7,862 nt of DNA from Actinomycetes bacterium (lineage in GTDB: Bacteria; Actinomycetota; Actinomycetes; Mycobacteriales; Micromonosporaceae). How positions within the stretch are numbered: the stretch's first letter is position 1; the number at the start of each line of letters is the position of its first letter. The position numbers and the translations under genes are program-made. This document shows, piece after piece, positions 1 through 5,314 of this stretch. A model generated the notes under the pieces. It ran no database searches. It was given only the letters and a program-made list of their open reading frames with translations, and had not been told where the DNA came from. The stretch covers positions 1 to 7,862 of the forward strand of contig JAEYGD010000363.1 of assembly GCA_023402505.1 (NCBI GenBank), in the 5' to 3' direction.

Positions 1-13
1 GACTATCGGGCCG

Positions 14-39
14 CCCGGGTGCGGGGGGTATAACCCGGG
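14..39. repeat. Short inverted repeat at left edge
   Basis: CCCGGGT at 14-20 is the exact reverse complement of ACCCGGG at 33-39, with a 12-nt spacer. A competing small hairpin, GGGT (26-29) with ACCC (33-36) around a 3-nt ATA loop, uses part of the same right arm. No T-run follows. It could be the remains of a terminator for a gene left of the window, an operator for the importer operon, or chance in DNA this rich in G and C. Only the repeat itself is directly seen. Confidence 0.25.
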
Positions 40-60
40 GGCACGGGGGCGGCCGATCGG

Positions 61-89
61 TTACACCCGCCCGCACCGGCAGCTACGCT
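61..89 (+). promoter_or_regulatory. Candidate promoter for the nucleoside importer operon
   Basis: TACGCT at 84-89 fits the actinobacterial -10 pattern TANNNT. It sits 17 nt downstream of TTACAC (61-66), which is only a weak match to a TTGACA-type -35 box. Transcription would start near 95-97 and give a leader of about 25 nt before the coding region at 121. The -10 and the spacing are reasonable, but the -35 is poor. The gene could instead be cotranscribed with something left of the window. Confidence 0.3.
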
Positions 90-109
90 GCACCATCGCT
101 TCGCACCCC

Positions 110-115
110 GGGAGG
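110..115 (+). promoter_or_regulatory. Shine-Dalgarno sequence that fixes the ATPase start
   Basis: GGGAGG at 110-115 is a strong Shine-Dalgarno match placed 5 nt before the CTG codon at 121. No ATG, GTG or TTG in the ATPase frame lies within translation range of it. The nearby TTG at 116 is in another frame and meets TGA after two codons. The placement therefore supports initiation at CTG 121 rather than at the next in-frame GTG (193), which lies 77 nt downstream of this site. Confidence 0.6.
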
Positions 116-120
116 TTGCG

Positions 121-1749
121 CTGAGACTCGAACTGCGCGGCATCACCAAGCGGTTCGGTGACCTGGTCGCCAACGACCACATCGACCTGACGGTGGAGCC
201 GGGAGAGATCCACGCCCTGCTCGGTGAGAACGGCGCGGGCAAGTCGACCCTGATGAACGTGCTCTACGGGCTGTACCAGCCCGACGAGGGCGAGATCCTG
301 GTCGACGGGAAGCCGCTGAAGCTGCGCGGCCCGTCCGACGCGATCGCCGCCGGCATCGGCATGGTGCACCAGCACTTCATGCTCGTGCCGGTCTTCACCG
401 TGGCGGAGAACATCATGCTCGGCGCCGAGCAGGTCCGGGGTGGCCTCGTCGGCCTGCTGGACCGCCGCCGGGCCCGGCGCGAGGTCGCCGAGGTCTCCGC
501 CCGCTACAACCTCCACGTCGACCCGGACGCGGTCGTCGAAGACCTGCCGGTCGGCGTCCAGCAGCGGGTCGAGATCGTCAAGGCGCTCACGCGCGACGTC
601 GACCTGCTCATCCTCGACGAGCCGACCGCGGTGCTCACGCCGCAGGAGACCGAGGAACTGCTGGCCGTCATGCGGTCACTCAAGGCCGCCGGCAAGTCGA
701 TCGTCTTCATCACCCACAAGCTCGGCGAGGTCAAGGCCATCGCCGACCGGATCACCGTGATCCGGCGCGGAAGGACCGTCGGCACCGCCTCGCCGGAGGT
801 CAGCCGCGACGAACTGGCCGCGCTGATGGTCGGTCGCACCGTGCGGCTCACCGTAGACAAGCAGCCGGCCACCCCGGGTGACCCGGTCCTCGAGGTGTCC
901 GGCCTGGTGGTCGACGACGACCGGCAGGTCCGCGCGGTCGACGGTGTCGACCTGACCGTGCACGCCGGTGAGGTGCTCGGCGTCGCGGGCGTACAGGGCA
1001 ACGGCCAGACCGAGCTGATCGAGGCGATCATGGGCCTGCGCCCGGTGCTCAGCGGTTCGGTGAGCCTCGACGGGCAGCGCATCGACGGGTGGTCGACCAA
1101 GAAGGTGCTCCGCGCGGGCGTCGGCTACGTGCCCGAGGACCGCAGCGTCGACGGCCTGGTCAAGGAGTTCAGCGTCGCGGAGAACCTGGTGCTGGACATC
1201 TACGACCGGCCGCCGTTCGGCAAGGGCCTCGCGCTGCGGTACGAGGAGATCACGAAGTCGGCGAAGGAGCGGATCGCCCAGTTCGACGTCCGTACCTCCT
1301 CGGCCGACGCGGCCGTGAGCACCCTGTCCGGCGGCAACCAGCAGAAGGTGATCGTGGCCCGGGAGCTGTCCCGGCCGCTGAAGCTCTTCATCGCCGCCCA
1401 GCCCACCCGCGGCGTCGACGTCGGCTCCATCGAGTTCATCCACAGCCGGGTCATCCGGGAACGGGACGTCGGCACCGCCGTCCTGGTCGTCTCCAGCGAA
1501 CTCGACGAGGTGATCGGGCTGGCCGACCGGATCGCGGTGATGTACCGCGGCCGGATCATCGGCGTCGTCGGCCCGGACACCCCCCGGGAGGAGATCGGCC
1601 TGCTGATGGCGGGCATCATCCCGGACAGCGCGGCGCCCGGCGACGCGGACGCGGCGGCGACCCCCGGCGACGGTACGGCCACCGGCCCGGCGACCCCCGA
1701 CGGCGCGGCTCCGGCCCCTGAGGGCCCCGGCAGCGAGGAAGAGGCATGA
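121..1749 (+). CDS. Nucleoside ABC importer, double-cassette ATPase (BmpA/NupNOPQ-type system)
   Basis: This cytoplasmic ATPase powers a BMP-type nucleoside importer. It has two fused ABC cassettes, as in RbsA/NupO proteins, and 542 residues when read from CTG 121. Cassette 1 is intact: Walker A GENGAGKST (35-43), Q-loop Q84, signature LPVGVQQ (142-148), Walker B LLILDEPT (162-169) and H-loop H199. Cassette 2 is degenerate, as is usual in this family: Walker A GVQGNGQT (290-297) lacks the lysine, while the signature LSGGNQQ (402-408) is canonical. Walker B reads FIAAQPT (423-429), so both acidic residues are lost. About the last 35 residues are a low-complexity Ala/Pro/Gly/Glu tail.

The usual start would be the GTG at 193, but that removes 24 residues matching the first strand of the fold (LRLELRGITKRFG). 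No ATG, GTG or TTG occurs in frame between the TAA at 31-33 and 193. The CTG at 121 has a good Shine-Dalgarno site. The stop overlaps an ATG (ATGA, 1746-1749). Family assignment is firm; nucleoside substrate is inferred from the neighbouring salvage genes. Confidence 0.9.
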   Translation: MRLELRGITKRFGDLVANDHIDLTVEPGEIHALLGENGAGKSTLMNVLYGLYQPDEGEILVDGKPLKLRGPSDAIAAGIGMVHQHFMLVPVFTVAENIMLGAEQVRGGLVGLLDRRRARREVAEVSARYNLHVDPDAVVEDLPVGVQQRVEIVKALTRDVDLLILDEPTAVLTPQETEELLAVMRSLKAAGKSIVFITHKLGEVKAIADRITVIRRGRTVGTASPEVSRDELAALMVGRTVRLTVDKQPATPGDPVLEVSGLVVDDDRQVRAVDGVDLTVHAGEVLGVAGVQGNGQTELIEAIMGLRPVLSGSVSLDGQRIDGWSTKKVLRAGVGYVPEDRSVDGLVKEFSVAENLVLDIYDRPPFGKGLALRYEEITKSAKERIAQFDVRTSSADAAVSTLSGGNQQKVIVARELSRPLKLFIAAQPTRGVDVGSIEFIHSRVIRERDVGTAVLVVSSELDEVIGLADRIAVMYRGRIIGVVGPDTPREEIGLLMAGIIPDSAAPGDADAAATPGDGTATGPATPDGAAPAPEGPGSEEEA

Positions 1750-1829
1750 GCGAGCGTAGCGAGCGAATCATCGGGCTCAGCGCTGTGGTGCCTCATGGCG
1801 GCACGGAGCGAAGCGGAGTGCCGGCATGA
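1746..1829 (+). CDS. 27-residue mini-ORF bridging ATPase and permease
   Basis: An ATG at 1746, inside the ATPase stop (ATGA), opens a 27-codon frame that begins MSERSERIIG and ends SGVPA. It terminates at TGA 1827-1829, inside the ATGA that also holds the permease start (1826). A purine-rich GAGGAAGAGG just upstream, in the end of the ATPase gene, could serve as ribosome site. The peptide has no recognisable domain. Its likely value, if any, is to carry terminating ribosomes across the inserted module so that translational coupling between ATPase and permease is kept. It may equally be an accidental frame in a repeat; expression is not shown. Confidence 0.35.
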   Translation: MSERSERIIGLSAVVPHGGTERSGVPA

Positions 1830-1830
1830 G
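1792..1830 (+). promoter_or_regulatory. Hairpin enclosing the permease ribosome site and start codon
   Basis: CTCATGGCGGCAC (1792-1804) pairs with GTGCCGGCATGAG (1818-1830) at 12 of 13 positions, with one G-G mismatch at 1798/1824. The loop is 13 nt of purine-rich sequence (1805-1817). The permease ATG (1826-1828) lies in the 3' arm, and its Shine-Dalgarno GGAG (1815-1818) lies in the loop and the first stem base. Two competing pairings exist. GTGCC (1788-1792) can pair with GGCAC (1800-1804), and CATGAG (1745-1750) can pair with CTCATG (1792-1797), which would cover the upstream ATG instead. A ribosome reading the mini-ORF would melt the stem and expose the permease start. The pairing is read directly from the sequence; a regulatory role is inference. 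Confidence 0.5.
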
Positions 1831-3151
1831 CGACGCACCATCCGGCTCCCCGGACAAGGAGCCGGCGACCGAGGAGCAGGCGGCCCGGACGGCGCTCGGC
1901 AACACCGAGCAGGCCGAGACGCCGAGCGGCCCGAAGCAGCCCGCACCGGAGGCCCGGCCCTCGCTCGGGCGGCTCTTCCTGGACAACCTCTGGGCTGCGA
2001 ACACCTTCACGGTGACGCTGCTGTCGCTGGTCCTGGCGATGGTGGTCGGCGCGATCCTCATGATCGTGTCCGACCCGGAGGTGCTGGCCACGTACGGCTA
2101 CATCACCGCCCGCCCGTCGGACGCCCTGAACTCGAGCTGGACGCTGGTCAGTGAGGCGTACGCGAACCTGTTCAAGGGCGCGATCTTCGACCCGGAGGCG
2201 GTCGGCCTCACCGCCGCGCTGAGCCCGATCTCGGAGACGCTGACCTACACCGCCCCGCTGGTGTTCACCGGTCTGTCGGTGGCGCTCGCCTTCCGGGGCG
2301 GCCTGTTCAACATCGGTGCGCAGGGCCAGGCGACCATGGGCGTCATCCTGGCCGGCCTCGCCGGGTTCCTGCTGCCGCTGCCGCCCGGGCTGCACCTGCT
2401 GGTCGCGGTGCTCGCCGGCGCGCTGGGCGGCGCGATCTGGGGCTTCATCCCGGGCATCCTGAAGGCGCGCACCGGCGCCCACGAGGTGATCAACACGATC
2501 ATGCTCAACTACATCGCGACGTACTTCCTGACCTGGCTCATCGTGCAGAACGGCGTGCAGGACCCGAACCGTACGGACGCGATCAGCCGGGCGGTGGACG
2601 GCACCGCGCAGCTGCCCCGCCTGTTCGGCGACAACCTGCGGGCGCACGCCGGGATCATCCTCGCCGTGCTGGCGACCTGGGCCGTGGCCTGGCTGCTCAA
2701 CCGCTCCACGCTCGGCTTCGAGCTGCGCGCGGTGGGCGCCAACCCGGACGCCGCCCGTACCGCCGGCATCAGCGTGACCCGCACGTACGTGCTCATCATG
2801 GTCTTCGCCGGCATCCTCGCCGGCCTCGGCGGCTCGCAGATGGTGCTCGGCACCACGGCGGCCGCGCTGACCCCGCTGGTCGTGGCCCAGATCGGCTTCG
2901 ACGGCATCCTGGTGGCGCTGCTCGGCCGGGTCAAGCCGTGGGGTGTGGCGCTCGCCGCGCTGCTCTTCGGCGCGTTGCAGGCCGGCGGCAACCGGATGCA
3001 GTCGTACTCGGGGGTCTCGCTGGAGTTGGTCACCGTGCTCCAGGCGCTGATCGTCATCTTCATCGCCGCGCCGGCCCTGGTGAAGGCGATCTTCCAGCTC
3101 CGGGCGGCTCGGGCCGCCCGGCTGCAGACGAGCCTCGCGAAGGGCTGGTGA
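1826..3151 (+). CDS. Nucleoside ABC importer permease 1 (BPD_transp_2 family, NupP-like)
   Basis: This is an integral membrane subunit that forms the nucleoside path together with the second permease. It has 441 residues. Residues 1-57 are a charged, Pro/Ala/Glu-rich tail predicted to be disordered and cytoplasmic. Hydrophobic segments follow at about 61-82, 140-158, 168-185, 190-210, 222-241, 273-291, 320-340, 352-368, 373-388 and 400-418. Family landmarks are FRGGLFNIGAQGQ (156-168), ARTGAHEVINTIMLNY (214-229) and the ATPase-contacting loop GFELRAVGANPDAARTAGI (297-315). The family is usually about 350 residues, so the extra length is the N-terminal tail and the loop after segment 1.

The start at ATG 1826 is supported by GGAG seven nt upstream, which belongs to the inserted 80-bp module. 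The 3' end overlaps the next gene (GTGA at 3148-3151), implying translational coupling. Family is sure; the nucleoside substrate comes from context. Confidence 0.92.
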   Translation: MSDAPSGSPDKEPATEEQAARTALGNTEQAETPSGPKQPAPEARPSLGRLFLDNLWAANTFTVTLLSLVLAMVVGAILMIVSDPEVLATYGYITARPSDALNSSWTLVSEAYANLFKGAIFDPEAVGLTAALSPISETLTYTAPLVFTGLSVALAFRGGLFNIGAQGQATMGVILAGLAGFLLPLPPGLHLLVAVLAGALGGAIWGFIPGILKARTGAHEVINTIMLNYIATYFLTWLIVQNGVQDPNRTDAISRAVDGTAQLPRLFGDNLRAHAGIILAVLATWAVAWLLNRSTLGFELRAVGANPDAARTAGISVTRTYVLIMVFAGILAGLGGSQMVLGTTAAALTPLVVAQIGFDGILVALLGRVKPWGVALAALLFGALQAGGNRMQSYSGVSLELVTVLQALIVIFIAAPALVKAIFQLRAARAARLQTSLAKGW

Positions 3152-4437
3152 CGAGCGTGTCCACCATGGCTGTCGAAGACGTCGCGGTCGCCCCGGTCGA
3201 CGAGGGGTTCTGGACGCGTACCCGCAAGATCGGGTTGGTGCTGACCGCGCTCGGTCTGCTGGCGGCGGTGCTCTTCGGTGCGCTCGCCACCGGTGAGCAG
3301 GCGCGGTTCACGCTCAGCGAGGACGCGGCCGGCGCCGCGTTGGAGATCAACGGCACGGTCGGCGCGATCCTGTTCGGCGTGATCGCGCTCGCCGCCGGGG
3401 CGGCGATGCTGGCCGGGCTGCCGAAGCGCTGGTTCACCCTGGTGCTCGGCGTCGGTCTGGTCGCGTTCGTGCTGAGCTTCCTCTGCTGGCAGGTCTCCGC
3501 CGCCCCGGTCGGGCAGAACTTCATGCCGCTGGTCAACGTCGTGCGGGGCACGTTCATCCTCGCCCTGCCGCTGATCTTCGGTGCGCTGGCCGGCGTGCTC
3601 TGCGAGCGTTCCGGCGTGGTCAACGTGGCCATCGAGGGTCAGCTGCTGATGGGCGCGTTCAGCGGTGCGCTGTTCGGCAGTCTCAGCGGCAGCGTCTGGG
3701 TCGGCCTCGTGGCGGCGGCGATCGGCGGGACGTTCATCTCGCTGCTGCTCGCGGTCTTCTCCATCCGCTACCTGGTCGACCAGGTGGTCATGGGCATCGT
3801 GCTCAACCTGCTCGCGGTCGGCGTCACCGGCTTCCTCTACGAGCGGCTGATGCAGACCGACGCGGAGCGTTACAACAGCGCCCCGCGCTTCAGCAACTGG
3901 GAGATCCCGTTGCTGTCGGACATCCCGGTGATCGGTCCGGCGCTGTTCCGCGGCAACATCTTCCTCTACCTCGGCCTGCTGCTGGTCCTGGTGATCCACA
4001 TCGGGCTGTTCCGGACCCGTTGGGGCCTGCGTACCCGCTCGGTCGGCGAGCACCCCACCGCCGCCGACACCCTCGGTGTCAAGGTGCTGCGGGTGCGCTA
4101 CCGCAACGTGCTGCTCGCGGGTGCGGTGGCCGGCATCGGCGGCGCGTCGTACACGCTGGCGCTGTTCTCGTTCACCAAGAACATGATCGGCGGTAAGGGC
4201 TTCATCGCCCTGGCCGCACTGATCTTCGGCCGGTGGAGCCCGACCGGGGCGCTGCTCGCGGCGCTGTTCTTCGGGTTCGCCGACCAGCTCGCCACCTACC
4301 TGGGCGCGATCAACAGCACGATCCCGAGCCAGTTCCTGGCCATGCTGCCGTACCTGGCGACGATCCTGGCGGTGGCCGGCCTGGTGGGTAAGGTCCGGGC
4401 GCCGGCCGCGGACGGTAAGCCGTACATCAAGGGCTGA
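3148..4437 (+). CDS. Nucleoside ABC importer permease 2 (BPD_transp_2 family, NupQ-like)
   Basis: This is the second membrane subunit of the importer, with 429 residues. Three hydrophobic segments at about 29-48, 70-90 and 96-116 precede the conserved core and make it longer than the roughly 310-320-residue Firmicutes NupQ. The core begins near 130 with the motif GVLCERSGVVNVAIEGQLLMG (149-169). It continues through DQVVMGIVLNLLAVG (211-225) and the ATPase-contacting loop RTRWGLRTRSVGEHPTAADT (289-308), then GGKGFIALAALIFGRWSP (348-365).

The frame is open to 2938, but that region overlaps permease 1 and does not resemble the family. GTG 3148 gives a GTGA overlap with the upstream stop and has GAAGGG close upstream (3-nt spacing, rather short). 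GTG 3157 and ATG 3166 are alternatives that change only the disordered first residues. A 15-nt gap separates it from the deaminase gene. Confidence 0.9.
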   Translation: MTSVSTMAVEDVAVAPVDEGFWTRTRKIGLVLTALGLLAAVLFGALATGEQARFTLSEDAAGAALEINGTVGAILFGVIALAAGAAMLAGLPKRWFTLVLGVGLVAFVLSFLCWQVSAAPVGQNFMPLVNVVRGTFILALPLIFGALAGVLCERSGVVNVAIEGQLLMGAFSGALFGSLSGSVWVGLVAAAIGGTFISLLLAVFSIRYLVDQVVMGIVLNLLAVGVTGFLYERLMQTDAERYNSAPRFSNWEIPLLSDIPVIGPALFRGNIFLYLGLLLVLVIHIGLFRTRWGLRTRSVGEHPTAADTLGVKVLRVRYRNVLLAGAVAGIGGASYTLALFSFTKNMIGGKGFIALAALIFGRWSPTGALLAALFFGFADQLATYLGAINSTIPSQFLAMLPYLATILAVAGLVGKVRAPAADGKPYIKG

Positions 4438-4452
4438 CGGGGGGAAGACCGG

Positions 4453-5157
4453 ATGGACATCGACTGGGGGCGGCTGCGGGCCGCCGCGACCGAGGTCATG
4501 CGGCACGCGTACGTGCCGTACTCGAAGTTCCCGGTGGGGGCGGCGGCCCTGGTCGACGACGGCCGCGTCGTGGTCGGCTGCAACGTGGAGAACGCCGCGT
4601 ACGGGGTGGTGCTCTGCGCCGAGTGCGGCGTCGTCTCCTCGCTGCACGCCACCGGCGGCGGCCGGATCGTCGCCCTGTCCTGCGTCGACGCCACCGGCGA
4701 ACCGCTGATGCCGTGCGGGCGTTGCCGGCAGCTGCTCTGGGAGCAGGGCGGCCCGGAATGCCTCATCGAGGCGAAGGGTGGGCCGCTGCGGATGGCCGAG
4801 CTGCTGCCGCACGCCTTCGGTGTCGAGGACCTGGAGGCGGTCACCGGGGAGACCGCGGTGCCGGTCGTGCCGGAACGGCTGGCCGCCTGGCGCGGGCGGG
4901 GCACGGTGTTCGTGCACCCCGACCTGTCGGCCGGCCAGCAGGTGTGGACGGCGTACTGGGAGCGGTCGGCGGGGGACACCGAGGGCGCCGAGACCGGTGT
5001 CCTGGAGGAGGGTCCGAGCTGGGACGATCCGGCCGAGGCGATCACCTGGGGTCTGGCCCGCACGCCCCGGGTCGTGGTGGTGGACGCGTCGGGCACGATC
5101 TTCTGGGCCGGTGAGGGTGAGCCTCCGTTGGAGATTCCGGTTCGTTGGGGTGGTTGA
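4453..5157 (+). CDS. cdd: Cytidine deaminase with an extra C-terminal domain
   Basis: It hydrolytically deaminates cytidine and deoxycytidine to uridine and deoxyuridine in the cytoplasm and so feeds the phosphorylase encoded next. Residues 1-130 form a complete Zn-dependent deaminase of the small tetrameric type: FPVGAA (26-31), substrate loop CNVENAAYG (43-51), LCAEC (54-58) with Zn ligand C55 and catalytic E57, and PCGRC (87-91) with Zn ligands C88 and C91. The usual enzyme ends here, at about 130 residues.

This one goes on to 234. After a linker (131-150) comes a compact segment with VFVHPDL (152-158), TAYWERS (166-172), GPSWDDPAEAITWGLAR (187-203) and VVVVDASGTIFWAGEGEP (207-224). I do not recognise that segment with certainty; similar stretches occur, as far as I recall, in small actinobacterial hypothetical proteins. 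GGGGAAG five nt before the ATG supports the start. The last 15 codons or so turn T-ending, unlike the rest of the gene. Confidence 0.92.
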   Translation: MDIDWGRLRAAATEVMRHAYVPYSKFPVGAAALVDDGRVVVGCNVENAAYGVVLCAECGVVSSLHATGGGRIVALSCVDATGEPLMPCGRCRQLLWEQGGPECLIEAKGGPLRMAELLPHAFGVEDLEAVTGETAVPVVPERLAAWRGRGTVFVHPDLSAGQQVWTAYWERSAGDTEGAETGVLEEGPSWDDPAEAITWGLARTPRVVVVDASGTIFWAGEGEPPLEIPVRWGG

Positions 5158-5165
5158 GCTTCAGG

Positions 5166-5195
5166 GCCGGGAGCCGAGCGTGCCCGGCTCCGGGC
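5166..5195 (+). terminator. Terminator-like hairpin after the deaminase gene
   Basis: GGAGCCG (5170-5176) pairs with CGGCTCC (5185-5191) around an 8-nt loop. Beyond one G-G mismatch the stem extends by GCC (5166-5168) with GGC (5193-5195), giving about 10 pairs. It begins 8 nt after the deaminase stop. There is no T-run downstream, which is common for actinobacterial terminators but leaves the call uncertain. It could also stabilise the 3' end of the importer transcript or only partly reduce read-through into the phosphorylase gene. Confidence 0.45.
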
Positions 5196-5264
5196 GGTCA
5201 GGCTTGATCCCTCCGCCGGGCACGGTCGGCCCCCGGCCCGCGCTGGTCGGCCTCCACGCGACGG

Positions 5265-5305
5265 TTGCTGATCGTGTCGGGTAGCTCTAGCTGAAAATAG
5301 GGAAG
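5265..5305 (+). promoter_or_regulatory. AT-richer leader with possible promoter and ribosome site for thymidine phosphorylase
   Basis: The last 50 bases before the phosphorylase gene are clearly less GC-rich than everything around them. TTGCTG (5265-5270) and TAGCTG (5288-5293) are separated by 17 nt and could be a weak -35/-10 pair; the -10 lacks the expected final T. AGGGAAG (5299-5305) is a plausible Shine-Dalgarno sequence 9 nt before the ATG at 5315. If the TAGCTG box were real, the transcript would start at about 5300-5302, right at the Shine-Dalgarno site, which weakens this promoter reading. The ribosome site is more secure than the promoter. Confidence 0.3.
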
Positions 5306-5314
5306 ATTTGTCTC

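Larger units (their letters stand above)
1743..1833 (+). repeat. 80-bp inserted module bounded by 11-bp direct repeats
   Basis: GGCATGAGCGA occurs at 1743-1753 and again at 1823-1833, exactly 80 bp apart, and brackets the whole ATPase-permease gap. Removing one copy plus the segment between them would join the ATPase stop to the permease start as a plain ATGA overlap, which is normal for this operon. This suggests that the segment is an insertion that duplicated the junction. Inside, AGCGAGCG is repeated at 1749-1756 and 1758-1765, and the right half forms a hairpin (separate entry). The layout resembles short repetitive intergenic palindromes (REP/MITE-like) of actinobacteria. Whether it recurs in this genome cannot be seen here. 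Confidence 0.6.

Noticed and set aside
988..1408. Loss of Walker A lysine and Walker B acids in the second ATPase cassette as a sign of decay
   Set aside because: Degeneracy of the second cassette is usual in RbsA/NupO-type double ATPases, and the first cassette is intact.
193..1749. ATPase gene starting at GTG 193
   Set aside because: It would leave only 10 residues before the Walker A motif and discard a conserved-looking N-terminal strand that is in frame after a good ribosome site.
2938..3147. N-terminal extension of permease 2 back to 2938
   Set aside because: The stretch overlaps the end of permease 1 in another frame and reads as Arg/Ala-rich shadow sequence. The GTGA overlap at 3148 gives a natural start.
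2509..4917. Very long minus-strand open frame (802 codons) across both permeases and the deaminase
   Set aside because: It is antisense to three genes with clear family motifs. Its translation is low-complexity, rich in Arg/Asp/Gln/His. Such frames are expected opposite high-GC3 genes.
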